This document shows positions 17,457 to 25,915 of a stretch of DNA of 62,259 nt, piece after piece. The stretch lies in the NCBI GenBank assembly GCA_902776835.1, contig CACYRK010000014.1, forward strand, positions 1 through 62,259, given 5' to 3'. A program made the translations under genes and the position numbers. Origin of the DNA: an uncultured Bacteroidales bacterium. GTDB lineage: Bacteria > Bacteroidota > Bacteroidia > Bacteroidales > Muribaculaceae. The notes beneath the pieces were generated by a model. That model saw only the letters and a list, made by a program, of their open reading frames with translations, made no database searches and was not told the origin of the DNA. Within the stretch, counting starts at the first letter, position 1; each line of letters begins with the position of its first letter.

Positions 17457-17570
17457 CAAAGTTACGATTTAGTGAGCGGTAAGCAAAGAAAAAAACTTGA
17501 TTTTTTCTTTGCTTACCCGAACGGTAGTAACTTAGACCCTGGTCAAAGTTACGAATAAGCGAGCGGTGAG
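17457..17570 (-). repeat. Hairpin repeat with a perfect 17-bp stem and the thyA -7 box
   Basis: CAAAGTTA at 17457-17464 (minus strand TAACTTTG) is the thyA -7 box, about 22 bases from the ATG. Next to it, between GTTAC and GTAAC ends, lies a perfect 17-bp stem (GGTAAGCAAAGAAAAAA with TTTTTTCTTTGCTTACC) around a 6-base loop, then a GGTCA tail and a second partial unit opening with CAAAGTTACGAATAAGCG. It belongs to the family at 7954 and 46095, but the stem sequence differs while pairing is kept. Between it and 17658, two copies of ATTCGCGTTGAAAAAT occur; nothing else is seen. Confidence 0.75.
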
Positions 17571-17658
17571 CGCACTCCCCCGTGGCAAATTTTCGAGATA
17601 TTCGCGTTGAAAAATCCCATTCGCGAAATTCGCGTTGAAAAATATCGTGGTAAAAATC

Positions 17659-18351
17659 TCAGTCGAATAAGTCGTTGGGCAATTGCAGTTGCGATATGCG
17701 CGAGGCGTCGAAGAAGATTTCTTGGCCGGTGAACAGCGTTGACGTGTGTGCCGGCAACGTGAACTTGTCGCAGCCGCCGTTGGTCAGTGCCTGCATCGTG
17801 GGCCTAGGCAGTTTCAGCCGCTCCATCAGCACGTATTCGTCGTCGACACAGGTGACCTTGAACGGAGCCTCTTGCGTGCCGTTGCCGCTCGCGAGGATGG
17901 CCGTTTCCAGCAGTTTTATTCTGGCAAGAGCAAGTTTTATTTTCTCCTTAATATCTTTCGCCGGCTTGTTTTTCAACGCGAAAAACACAAAGTAGTAGTT
18001 GTTGGCCAGTGACAGCGGATTGCTCTCCACGGCTTGGCCGAGCAATTCCACCGCAAGGTCTTTGTTGCCTTCTTTCCACGCCTTTCGCCCTTTCATGCTC
18101 TCGCTCATCGGCGAGCCGTTAAAGTAGGAATTCCCCATGTATGCCACCAATGCCTCTGCGTTGCTCAGCGCCTTGTCGCCGGTCGTTACCCGCTCAATCA
18201 GCGATTTCACGCTGTCGGGGTTACTCTCCACCAGGGCCTGAACCTCAGCCCAGGTGATTTGGCACTTCTCGTCGGCTTGCGTGGCGGCCAGCAGTTTCAC
18301 TGGCACCAATGCCATTGCAAGCACAATTGGCAAAATTCTTAAGTGTAACAT
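17659..18351 (-). CDS. Exported protein, DUF4919-like
   Basis: 230 residues. The N-terminus is a Sec signal (MLHLRILPIVLAMALVPVKLLA). The rest is largely helical, with LVAYMGNSYFNGSPM followed by GNKDLAVELLGQAVESNPLSLANNYYFVFFAL, a TPR-like helical pair typical of the Bacteroidetes DUF4919 group, then a short beta-rich C-terminus (APFKVTCVDDEYVLMERL). Two TAATTTTG boxes on the minus strand (18381-18374 and 18400-18393) are candidate promoters. It stands alone upstream of thyA and the gap to thyA holds the repeat. Assignment to DUF4919 is by eye and uncertain; function unknown. Confidence 0.6.
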   Translation of the reverse strand: MLHLRILPIVLAMALVPVKLLAATQADEKCQITWAEVQALVESNPDSVKSLIERVTTGDKALSNAEALVAYMGNSYFNGSPMSESMKGRKAWKEGNKDLAVELLGQAVESNPLSLANNYYFVFFALKNKPAKDIKEKIKLALARIKLLETAILASGNGTQEAPFKVTCVDDEYVLMERLKLPRPTMQALTNGGCDKFTLPAHTSTLFTGQEIFFDASRISQLQLPNDLFD

Positions 18352-18373
18352 AATGTTAAGATGTTTATGGTTG

Positions 18374-18400
18374 CAAAATTAATGTTTTTCTGCAAAATTA
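18374..18400 (-). promoter_or_regulatory. Two candidate -7 boxes
   Basis: On the minus strand TAATTTTG occurs at 18381-18374 and again at 18400-18393, 19 bases apart, 23 and 42 bases upstream of the ATG at 18351. Either could be the -7 element. Confidence 0.45.
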
Positions 18401-18536
18401 CAACAATCTCGCCCCGTTGTCAACCCCTCAAAACCATATCACCCGGCGGTTATCACATCGATTTTCAGTTCTATCAAAAAATATTCACATATCAGGCCCT
18501 ACTCACTTTCCGCCTGACCCCCAAAGAGCGCGCGCG

Positions 18537-18576
18537 GCAAAAGAAAACCCGAATCGGGGTTGGAGCCGACTCGGGT
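18537..18576 (-). terminator. Terminator downstream of the exported protein gene at 18601
   Basis: Read on the minus strand: ACCCGA/TCGGGT outer stem (18576-18571 with 18552-18547), an inner TCGG/CCGA stem with one mismatch between them, then GTTTTCTTTT. It fits a Rho-independent terminator for the minus-strand gene that ends at 18601. Confidence 0.7.
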
Positions 18577-18600
18577 ATGGAGTGATGTTGTGAAATGCGA

Positions 18601-19785
18601 TTATTTCACAATGGTTTTCTTGCCGTTGTTGATGTAGATGCCGGGAATTGAGGGCTTGCCGATGAACCGCTGGCCAGCGATGTTGTACCACACGTTGTCG
18701 GTCGGCTTGCTTGCCTCAACAGTCTCGATGCCTGTTGACGGCAGGTCCCAGTAGACAATCTCAGAGGCATTCTTCACGCCATCCACGGTGTAGTAGGCCT
18801 GGATGCCGATGCGCTGGGTGAAGAACGGAGTGAAGTTCTCGTCGTCGTTGGGAGTGTTGGTGAGGTAGAAGTAAACGCGTGAGTCGCCGATGTCGTAGCC
18901 GTTATAATAAATCGAGTAAGGAATCTCGGTCATATCCTCCTCCACGTCTGAACTGTAGGTCTCAGTGTCGAAGGTGAAGATTTGGTCGTCATCGGTGAAG
19001 ATGCTGAAACTAATTAACTCGGGGTCAATCTCGTTGCCGTCGACATCGGTGGTTGGCAACTTGAAGTCGAGGCATGAGTAGCCGTCGTCGGAGCCAGAGT
19101 CAAACCAAGAATCATCATACAGCACTGGATTGGCGGGCACGGCGGGCACGCCCGTCATCAGCGGGGTGAGGGTCAGATCCCAATCGAGGAAACTTCCGAA
19201 CGTGTTGTCGTCGGTCCAGTAGCAGCCCAATCCGGTAGCGGCGAAAGAATTGGGGTAGCCAGCGTTGAGGTCACCCTCGCCGGGAGTCATGGTGATCACG
19301 CCCGTGGCGGGGTCAACATTGTAGACCACCTCGGTCACCGTTTCGTCGGGGATGAAAATAATCTCCGTGTCGGTGACTTGGGTTGAGCCCCAAGCGATCA
19401 CCACGTCGGCATTGATATCCGTGTTGGTGAAGATTGTTTGTCCCACAGGCACGGTGATTTTAGTGCCCTCGGCATTGATTGTGCCTTGCACCCAGCCATC
19501 GCTCATCAAGGCGACATTGTCGTTGAAGATGTTGTTGATGTACACGGTTGTGCCATCGTTGGCATAAACGATACTGGTGTAGGCGGTTTGTTTGCCAACG
19601 TGAATGAAATATTCATCGGCGTATATGCATGCACCAGAGCGTTTGTACTTAACGAGCGTGCCCTCGGGCTGCTCGGTGATGATTTGCTTGTCAGGAGCAA
19701 AACTTCTGGCCACTTGCATCTGCGGTGTGGCATTTGCCGAAACTGCAATGGCTAAGCCAATCGCCATGAGTAAAATTTTTTTCAT
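18601..19785 (-). CDS. Exported protein with C-terminal sorting-like domain
   Basis: 394 residues. Signal peptide MKKILLMAIGLAIAVSANA. The body is beta-rich: two stretches with regular Asp/Thr-rich strands (about 20-170 and 180-340), the second containing WYLxxD-like segments around a WFDSGSDDGYSCLDF region. The last 40 residues (GIETVEASKPTDNVWYNIAG then PGIYINNGKK) form the small domain that caps many exported Prevotella-like proteins, of the pattern YNLxGQR and GIYIxxGKK. Such caps are thought to act in secretion or surface attachment. No enzymatic motif is visible. A minus-strand TAATTTTG box at 19866-19859 is the probable promoter. Confidence 0.7.
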   Translation of the reverse strand: MKKILLMAIGLAIAVSANATPQMQVARSFAPDKQIITEQPEGTLVKYKRSGACIYADEYFIHVGKQTAYTSIVYANDGTTVYINNIFNDNVALMSDGWVQGTINAEGTKITVPVGQTIFTNTDINADVVIAWGSTQVTDTEIIFIPDETVTEVVYNVDPATGVITMTPGEGDLNAGYPNSFAATGLGCYWTDDNTFGSFLDWDLTLTPLMTGVPAVPANPVLYDDSWFDSGSDDGYSCLDFKLPTTDVDGNEIDPELISFSIFTDDDQIFTFDTETYSSDVEEDMTEIPYSIYYNGYDIGDSRVYFYLTNTPNDDENFTPFFTQRIGIQAYYTVDGVKNASEIVYWDLPSTGIETVEASKPTDNVWYNIAGQRFIGKPSIPGIYINNGKKTIVK

Positions 19786-19858
19786 AAAAGTAATGTTTTA
19801 ATAGTTTATGTTAATAACTGAAGTTGCATCAATGTCGGTGCCAATTCTTATCGTTCAG

Positions 19859-19866
19859 CAAAATTA
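19859..19866 (-). promoter_or_regulatory. -7 box for the exported protein gene
   Basis: TAATTTTG on the minus strand, 74 bases upstream of the ATG at 19785. Confidence 0.45.
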
Positions 19867-19937
19867 GCAATATTTTTTGAGCCGCCCAATAATTAAAATA
19901 TTTTAGTTGAAAAATCTTGTTGTATGGAGAAATGTTG

Positions 19938-19945
19938 TAACTTTG
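19938..19945 (+). promoter_or_regulatory. -7 box for the barrel gene at 19983
   Basis: TAACTTTG, a perfect TAnnTTTG match, 38 bases upstream of the ATG, with TTGTTG near 19917 as a likely -33 element. Confidence 0.65.
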
Positions 19946-19982
19946 CACTAACAAAATATGTCGAATAAAAAAAGTATTTACT

Positions 19983-20597
19983 ATGAAGAAATTAACTCTC
20001 GTATTGATGTGTTCGTTGCTCTCTTTTGTCGTAGCCTTTGCGCAAAAGCAATTTACTTTCGGCCTAAAAGTTGGTGCGGATTTAACTAATTTTTGGGGAA
20101 AGGATCTTCCTCATGGCATGCAATTCAATTACCAAGCAGGAGCATTTATGGAGTATCGTTTCACCGATAAGTTCTCAATAACTCCTGAAGTTGTATTTGC
20201 TGCTCAGGGAGGGAAATTTGATGCTACTGAATATCTTGACGACTCCAGTTTTGATGGCAAAGTTGATTTTTGTTTCCATCTCAATTACATCAATGTACCC
20301 GTAATGCTAAAGTTCTATGCAACTCCTAAATTGAGCATTGATTTTGGTCCGCAACTTGGCATAAACGTATATAGCAAAGCAACAGCAAAAGCCAAAGCAG
20401 AAGGAGCCTCTGCTTCCTATACTGAGGATGCTGAAGGCGTTAATAGTGTTGATTTTGGTGTCGGCTTAGGTGCCACCTATAATATTACAAATGAGGTCTT
20501 TGTGCAAGGTCGTTACACAATGGGCTTGACAAAAGTATTTGACGAAGATGATATTTATAACGGAAACATCCAGCTTGCTCTCGGCTATCGTTTCTAA
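19983..20597 (+). CDS. PorT-like outer-membrane beta-barrel protein
   Basis: 204 residues. Signal peptide MKKLTLVLMCSLLSFVVAFAQ, then the barrel: FTFGLKVGADLTNF, FMEYRFTDKFSITPEVVFAAQGG, LNYINVPVMLKFYA, LSIDFGPQLGINV, FGVGLGATYNI and a closing strand LALGYRF with terminal Phe. Same family as the proteins at 892, 8314 and the pseudogene at 9090. The gene is clearly more A+T-rich than its neighbours (many AAA, AAT and TTT codons), which may mean a different origin or expression class. It has its own promoter and is followed by a hairpin at 20621. Confidence 0.8.
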   Translation: MKKLTLVLMCSLLSFVVAFAQKQFTFGLKVGADLTNFWGKDLPHGMQFNYQAGAFMEYRFTDKFSITPEVVFAAQGGKFDATEYLDDSSFDGKVDFCFHLNYINVPVMLKFYATPKLSIDFGPQLGINVYSKATAKAKAEGASASYTEDAEGVNSVDFGVGLGATYNITNEVFVQGRYTMGLTKVFDEDDIYNGNIQLALGYRF

Positions 20598-20620
20598 TCT
20601 CATATCACCACAAAGTACAA

Positions 20621-20648
20621 AGCGCCCGGGCCTCGAAACTCGGGCGCT
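20621..20648. terminator. GC-rich hairpin after the barrel gene
   Basis: AGCGCCCG at 20621-20628 pairs perfectly with CGGGCGCT at 20641-20648. No T-run follows, so it is at best a weak terminator or an RNA-stabilising 3' hairpin. The remainder of the 411-bp gap 20598-21008 shows only the promoter at 20944-20951 and A+T-rich sequence. Confidence 0.5.
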
Positions 20649-20943
20649 AATTGTGTGAAAACGAAGCCTATTTGATGTGACTCGTAGCGGATTGGAACGC
20701 GCTTGCGCCACTGATGAATTTGAATAATAAAAAATATTCTATCGAGAGGTGATTAATTGGATTATGGTTTCCTGGGGTGGGACGAAATTCGGGGCTTGTT
20801 TACATCTGTAACATATTTAGCATATTTTTGTAAATTACCGAAAACCCAGTGTTTACGCAGGTTTATGCTGGGTTGTTAATAACTTTTTTTGGAAAAATGT
20901 AAAATTGGGAATTTGAAAATGTAAATTTTTGCGGATTTTTGCG

Positions 20944-20951
20944 TAACTTTG
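20944..20951 (+). promoter_or_regulatory. -7 box at the head of the division/cell-wall cluster
   Basis: TAACTTTG, 65 bases upstream of the rsmH ATG at 21009, preceded by T-rich sequence. It is the only good box ahead of rsmH and probably the main promoter of the cluster. Confidence 0.6.
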
Positions 20952-21008
20952 TGCGGTAGAAATTTGTGAGGCGTTTTTCAAGCGTTTCACCCTCTTTTAT
21001 CAACTGCA

Positions 21009-21923
21009 ATGAGTACCGACGTTTACCATATTCCCGCATTGCTCGATGCATGCATGCAAGGACTTGATATCAAGCCCGATGGCACCTATGTCGACGTGAC
21101 GTTCGGCGGCGGCGGTCACAGCCGTGCCATCATGGAGCGCCTGGGGCCCGACGGCCGCCTCTACGGCGTGGACCAGGACATGGACGCGTGGAATAATCGG
21201 CTTGACGACCCGCGATTTACGTTTGTACACAGCAATTTTGCATATATAAAAAATTTCATGCGTTTTTACGGCGTAAACGCCGTCGACGGCATCCTGGCCG
21301 ACCTGGGCGTGTCGTTTCACCACTTCGACGACGAGAGCCGCGGCTTCTCGTTCCGCTTCGACAGCCCGCTCGACATGCGCATGAATCGCGACAGCGCTTT
21401 CGACGCACGCCAGTTGCTCGCCACTTACAGCGAGGCGCGCCTGGCCGACGTGCTCTACCTCTACGGCGAACTGCGACAGAGCCGGCGCATGGCCGCCGCG
21501 CTGGTGCGCGCACGGGCACAGCAGCCCATAGCCACCGTGTCGCAACTGCTCGAGGTGATGAAGCCCTTCATCAAGCCCTCGCAGGAGAAGAAGGAACTCG
21601 CACAGTTGTTCCAGGCCCTGCGCATCGAGGTCAACCACGAACTCGACGTGCTCCAGCGGCTGCTCGAGCAGGCGCTCGACCTGCTTAAGCCCGGCGGACG
21701 ACTGGCCGTGATCACATATCACTCGCTCGAGGACCGACTGGTGAAAAACTTCATTCGCAGCGGAAACATCGAGGGACGCATCGAGAAAGACTTCTTCGGA
21801 CGCGTCGACGCGCCGTTGCGTGCCGTGAACAACCGCGTCATCGTCCCCGACGAGGCCGAGGTCGAAGCCAATCCTCGCTCGCGCAGCGCCAAATTGCGCA
21901 TCGCCGAGCGCGTGGCACAATAA
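21009..21923 (+). CDS. rsmH: 16S rRNA (cytosine(1402)-N(4))-methyltransferase
   Basis: 304 residues, normal size. It methylates C1402 in the decoding centre of 16S rRNA using S-adenosylmethionine. Motifs: HIPALLDACMQGL at the N-terminus, the SAM-binding YVDVTFGGGGHSRAIMERL, VDQDMDAW, GILADLGVSFHHFDDESRGF, and late in the protein GGRLAVITYHSLEDRLVKNF, all hallmark RsmH/MraW segments. First gene of the cluster here; mraZ, which often precedes it in Bacteroidales, is not present upstream. It is followed 25 bases later by ftsL. Confidence 0.96.
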   Translation: MSTDVYHIPALLDACMQGLDIKPDGTYVDVTFGGGGHSRAIMERLGPDGRLYGVDQDMDAWNNRLDDPRFTFVHSNFAYIKNFMRFYGVNAVDGILADLGVSFHHFDDESRGFSFRFDSPLDMRMNRDSAFDARQLLATYSEARLADVLYLYGELRQSRRMAAALVRARAQQPIATVSQLLEVMKPFIKPSQEKKELAQLFQALRIEVNHELDVLQRLLEQALDLLKPGGRLAVITYHSLEDRLVKNFIRSGNIEGRIEKDFFGRVDAPLRAVNNRVIVPDEAEVEANPRSRSAKLRIAERVAQ

Positions 21924-21948
21924 GTAGAACATTCACACTCAACGATAT

Positions 21949-22299
21949 ATGGCAGCGAATAACGATAAAAAAATCAATGGCAAGTCCACCCGCAAGGTAA
22001 TCAAGCAGGTGTTCCAAGGACGCACCTTCCTCTCGCTCGAGTTTTTCAAGCGAAACTTTGTGTATGTGGTGGCGTGCGTGGTGATGATGCTCATGTACAT
22101 CAGCAACAAGTACGTCTGCCAGAATGCTATACGCGAGGTCATGGTGCTCAAGGAAGAACTTGACAATGCCAAAACCGACAATGTGAATGCCAGTGCGAAC
22201 TATAACTCAATGATTCGTGAGAGCCAGATGAAGTTGCTCGTGGACACCATGCACATCGACCTTATCGCTCCCGACCAACCCCCTTACAAACTTAATTAG
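21949..22299 (+). CDS. ftsL: FtsL-like cell division protein
   Basis: 116 residues: a basic cytoplasmic N-terminus (about 1-36), a single transmembrane helix near 37-56 (NFVYVVACVVMMLMYISNKY), and a periplasmic part with a short coiled-coil-like heptad segment (AIREVMVLKEELDNAKTDNV). Size, topology and position between rsmH and the division penicillin-binding protein identify it as FtsL, which joins FtsB and FtsQ to activate septal synthesis. Sequence conservation in this family is low, so position carries much of the call. It lies 2 bases before the next gene. Confidence 0.85.
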   Translation: MAANNDKKINGKSTRKVIKQVFQGRTFLSLEFFKRNFVYVVACVVMMLMYISNKYVCQNAIREVMVLKEELDNAKTDNVNASANYNSMIRESQMKLLVDTMHIDLIAPDQPPYKLN

Positions 22300-22301
22300 C
22301 C

Positions 22302-24407
22302 ATGAGACAGTCAAACAAACGCTACATCCAACTTCGATACTTGCTCGTCGTGGGCATGATGTTGTTCTTCTCGATGTTTATCGTGTGGGCAATGTTCAAA
22401 AACTCGGTCATATACGCCGGCAAGTGGAACGCCAAGGCCGACAGTGTGCTGCTGAAAATCACCGACATTCCCCCCGAGCGCGGCAAGTTGCTTGCCGACG
22501 ACGGCAATGTGCTGGCTGCCAATCTGCAATTCTATACGGTGCGTATCGACTGGCTCGCCGCGGGCATCCGCGACAGCGTGCTGAAGGCCAACCTGCCGGC
22601 GCTGAGCGACAGCCTGGCGGCCTTCGACCCATCGCGCAGCGCACAGGAGTGGAGCGAGGAACTCTATGGCGCCTACAAGCGCATCACCGACCCCACGGCA
22701 AAGCGCAAAAACCACGCCTACCGCGTGTTTAAGCGCATGATTTCGCACAGCGAGTATGAGCGGGTGCGCAAATTCCCATTCTTCTGCCTGCCTCCCAACA
22801 AGAGCGGCTTCTACAGCGAGCGCGAGAGCAAGCGCTGCAAGCCTTACGGCTCGATGGCGTCGCGAAGCATCGGCAGCGTGGGCAAGTCGGAGAAACGCTC
22901 CGGACTGCACGGCCAGTCGGGCCTCGAAGGGGCACTCGACTCGCTGCTCTACGGCACGCCCGGCAAGGCAAAGCGCATCCAACTCACCACCAACATCGTG
23001 AACGCCGAGAGTGTGCCGCCCAAGAAGGGCTACGACATCACCACCACCATCAATATCGAGTTGCAGGATATCCTCGAGAACGAACTCTACGACATGTGCC
23101 GCGAGACCAGCAGCAAGTGGGGCACGGCAATACTCATGGAGGTGGAGACGGGCGAAATCAAGGCCATCTCCAACCTGATGTGGAACGACAACGCCAACGA
23201 CTATATCGAGGGCCTGAACAATGCCGTGCTGGGCTACGAGCCGGGCTCGGTGATGAAGCCCATCACCATGATGATGGCGCTGGAATTGGGCGCGGTGAAG
23301 AATATCGACGAGCCCATGGTTACGGGCACCAGATTTGAATATTGCGGCTCGGTGACCACCGACCCACACGGCGGCGGGTCGCTCACCCCACGCGAAATCA
23401 TCGCCACGTCGTCCAACGTGGGTATGTCGCGCATCGCCCTGCGCATGTTTGAGAATAACCCCGACGGCTTCCGCAAAAAACTTGCCGAGATGGGCTTTTT
23501 CGACCCCATCAACTCAGGCATTGCCGGCGAGCGCGTGCCACGGTTCCCCAAACTGGGCAACAAGCCATGGGAGCGCGTGGCCCTCACCCGCATGGCTTTC
23601 GGATATAGCACCGAGATTCCGCCGCTGTACACCCTGGCGATGTACAATGCCATTGCCAACGACGGCAAGTTTGTGCGCCCGCACCTGGTGAAGAAACTCT
23701 CGCGCGAGGGTGAGCCCGACAGCATCGTGCCCGTGGACTACATCCGCCAGCAGGTGTGCTCGCCCGAGAATGCGCAGAAACTGCGCATCATGCTGCACGA
23801 CGTGGTGTGGAGCGACCGCGGCACGGCACACCGCTACCTGCAAGACAAGAATGTGAACCTGGCCGGAAAGACCGGCACGGCCTACACCATACAGGATGGT
23901 GCCTACAACACCGGCGAGCGACGTCTGGCGTTCTGCGGCTTCTTCCCCTACGAGAAGCCCAAGTACTCGTGCATCGTGCTCATGCTTGGTGCCGACCGTG
24001 GCGCTGCCGCCAGCAGCGGCATGGTGTTGAAGAATGTGGCGCTGAAGATGTATGCCCGCGGACTGCTGGGCGACGCCCCGCGCTACGACATGGTGGCCGC
24101 CAAGGACGGCACGCTGACTCCCGCCACGCCCAGTGCGCCCACACTATTTGCCACCGCATCCGACTCGCACGGACATGTGCGGCGCGGCTTGGGGCTGGCG
24201 AGCACCAAGACCTTCCAGCAACCGTCCACCGTCAAGCAAGGCGTGCCCGATGTGAAGGGACTGGGCGTGCGCGAGGCCATCAAGCGCCTCGAGGATGCCG
24301 GCCTGTGCGTGACCTTTGCCGGATACGGCTGCGTGGTGGCACAGAGCATCGCGCCGGGCACCGCTTACCGCCGTGGAGAGTCAATCAAACTGCAACTGCG
24401 CAATTAA
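22302..24407 (+). CDS. ftsI: Septal penicillin-binding protein (FtsI/PBP3 class) with PASTA domain
   Basis: 701 residues, class B transpeptidase. One N-terminal membrane helix (about 12-30), a dimerisation/pedestal domain starting ITDIPPERGKLLADDGNVLA, then the transpeptidase: SxxK as S316-V-M-K319 in YEPGSVMKP, SxN as S370-S-N372, and KTG as K523-T-G525. It crosslinks peptidoglycan at the septum, partnered with FtsW. A single PASTA domain (about 641-701, VPDVKGLGVREAIKRLEDAG) closes the protein, as in Bacteroidetes and some Gram-positive FtsI/PBP2x proteins. Between ftsL and murE in the cluster. Confidence 0.93.
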   Translation: MRQSNKRYIQLRYLLVVGMMLFFSMFIVWAMFKNSVIYAGKWNAKADSVLLKITDIPPERGKLLADDGNVLAANLQFYTVRIDWLAAGIRDSVLKANLPALSDSLAAFDPSRSAQEWSEELYGAYKRITDPTAKRKNHAYRVFKRMISHSEYERVRKFPFFCLPPNKSGFYSERESKRCKPYGSMASRSIGSVGKSEKRSGLHGQSGLEGALDSLLYGTPGKAKRIQLTTNIVNAESVPPKKGYDITTTINIELQDILENELYDMCRETSSKWGTAILMEVETGEIKAISNLMWNDNANDYIEGLNNAVLGYEPGSVMKPITMMMALELGAVKNIDEPMVTGTRFEYCGSVTTDPHGGGSLTPREIIATSSNVGMSRIALRMFENNPDGFRKKLAEMGFFDPINSGIAGERVPRFPKLGNKPWERVALTRMAFGYSTEIPPLYTLAMYNAIANDGKFVRPHLVKKLSREGEPDSIVPVDYIRQQVCSPENAQKLRIMLHDVVWSDRGTAHRYLQDKNVNLAGKTGTAYTIQDGAYNTGERRLAFCGFFPYEKPKYSCIVLMLGADRGAAASSGMVLKNVALKMYARGLLGDAPRYDMVAAKDGTLTPATPSAPTLFATASDSHGHVRRGLGLASTKTFQQPSTVKQGVPDVKGLGVREAIKRLEDAGLCVTFAGYGCVVAQSIAPGTAYRRGESIKLQLRN

Positions 24408-24433
24408 CATTAAGAATAATAACACGAAAAACC

Positions 24434-25894
24434 ATGAATAAGAAACTGACTGATTTACTGAATAATGTAAAGCCACTGCAAGTGGTCGGTTCGCTCGACA
24501 CAATGATCACCGACGTGGTGTGTGACTCACGTCAGGTGAGCAACGGAGCGCTGTTTGTGGCTGTGCGCGGCGTGGCCGTGGATGCCCACCGCTTCATCCC
24601 GCAGGTGACACAGGCTGGTGCCGCCGCCGTGCTGTGTGAGGAGTTGCCCGAGCAACTCGCGCCCAGCGTGACCTATGTGGTGGTTGAAAACAGCACCATT
24701 GCCCTGGGGCAGGTGGCCAACGAGTGGTACGACCGCCCCAGCGAGCACCTGAAACTGGTGGGTGTGACGGGAACCAACGGCAAGACCACCACCGCAACAC
24801 TGCTCTATGAACTGGTGCAGCAACTCGGCTATAAGGCCGGACTGCTCTCGACTGTCGAAAACCGCGTCGACCGCAAGGTCTATCCCGCCAAGCAAACTAC
24901 CCCCGACCACCTCACGCTCAACCGCTTGCTGCACGAGATGGTGGAGGCCGGCTGTGACTACGCTTTCATGGAGGTGAGTTCGCACTCGTGCGTGCAGCAC
25001 CGCATCGAGGGGCTGAAGTTTGCCGGAGGCATCTTCACCAACCTCACCCGCGACCACCTCGACTTCCATAAGACCGTCGACAACTACATCGCCGCCAAGA
25101 AGTCGTTCTTCGACAACTTGCCAGCGTCGGCTTTCGCACTGGTCAATGTCGACGACAAGGTGGGCATGGTGATGGTGCAAAACACGCGTGCCAAGGTGTG
25201 CACTTACTCGCTGCGCACCGTTGCCGACTACAGTTGCCGTGTGATTGAGGACCGCCTCGACGGCACCACGCTGAGCCTCAACGGGCATCAACTGGAGGTG
25301 CTGTTCACGGGACGCTTCAACGCCTACAACCTGACGTGTGTCTACGGCGCGGCCATGCAACTGGGCTTCGACATGCAGGAGGTGCTGGTGGCAATGAGCA
25401 AACTCACGCCGGTGGCCGGACGCTTCCAGACGCTGCGCTCGCCGCGCGGCTTCATCGCCGTCGTCGATTATGCCCACACGCCCGATGCCCTGGTCAACGT
25501 GCTGGAGGCAATCAAAGAGGTGCTGCGCTCAAGGGGACGCATAATCACCGTGTGCGGTTGCGGTGGCGACCGCGATGCCGGAAAGCGACCCATCATGGCA
25601 CACGAGGCTGCCTCGCGGAGCGACCAGGTGATTCTCACCAGCGACAACCCGCGCACCGAGGACCCGGAGATGATTCTGCGCGACATGGAGGCCGGACTCA
25701 CCGACGCCGACCGCCCACACGTGATTACCATCACCGACCGACGTCAGGCAATTCGCACCGCTTGCCAGTTGGCTCAGCCAGGCGACGTGGTGCTGGTGGC
25801 CGGAAAGGGCCATGAGGACTATCAAGAGATTAATGGCGTGAAACATCACTTCGACGACCGCGAAGTGGTGCGTGAATGCTTTGAAACGTTGTAA
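24434..25894 (+). CDS. murE: UDP-MurNAc-L-Ala-D-Glu:meso-diaminopimelate ligase
   Basis: 486 residues from the ATG at 24434 (MNKKLTDLLNNV); the frame is open far upstream but that part is antisense-like noise inside ftsI. It adds the third stem residue to the peptidoglycan precursor. N-terminal domain VVCDSRQVSNGALFVAVRG, P-loop GVTGTNGKTTT at about 110-120, then DHLDFH, and in the C-terminal domain D404-N-P-R (DNPRTEDPE), the signature of enzymes that select meso-diaminopimelate. GKGHEDYQE near the end is also typical. Confidence 0.96.
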   Translation: MNKKLTDLLNNVKPLQVVGSLDTMITDVVCDSRQVSNGALFVAVRGVAVDAHRFIPQVTQAGAAAVLCEELPEQLAPSVTYVVVENSTIALGQVANEWYDRPSEHLKLVGVTGTNGKTTTATLLYELVQQLGYKAGLLSTVENRVDRKVYPAKQTTPDHLTLNRLLHEMVEAGCDYAFMEVSSHSCVQHRIEGLKFAGGIFTNLTRDHLDFHKTVDNYIAAKKSFFDNLPASAFALVNVDDKVGMVMVQNTRAKVCTYSLRTVADYSCRVIEDRLDGTTLSLNGHQLEVLFTGRFNAYNLTCVYGAAMQLGFDMQEVLVAMSKLTPVAGRFQTLRSPRGFIAVVDYAHTPDALVNVLEAIKEVLRSRGRIITVCGCGGDRDAGKRPIMAHEAASRSDQVILTSDNPRTEDPEMILRDMEAGLTDADRPHVITITDRRQAIRTACQLAQPGDVVLVAGKGHEDYQEINGVKHHFDDREVVRECFETL

Positions 25895-25915
25895 TCACCT
25901 TTAAATCAACGCAAT

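Noticed and set aside
20863..21051. Possible 62-residue gene on the minus strand upstream of rsmH
   Set aside because: It overlaps the rsmH start and promoter, is Lys/Phe-rich because the DNA is A+T-rich, and has no family features.
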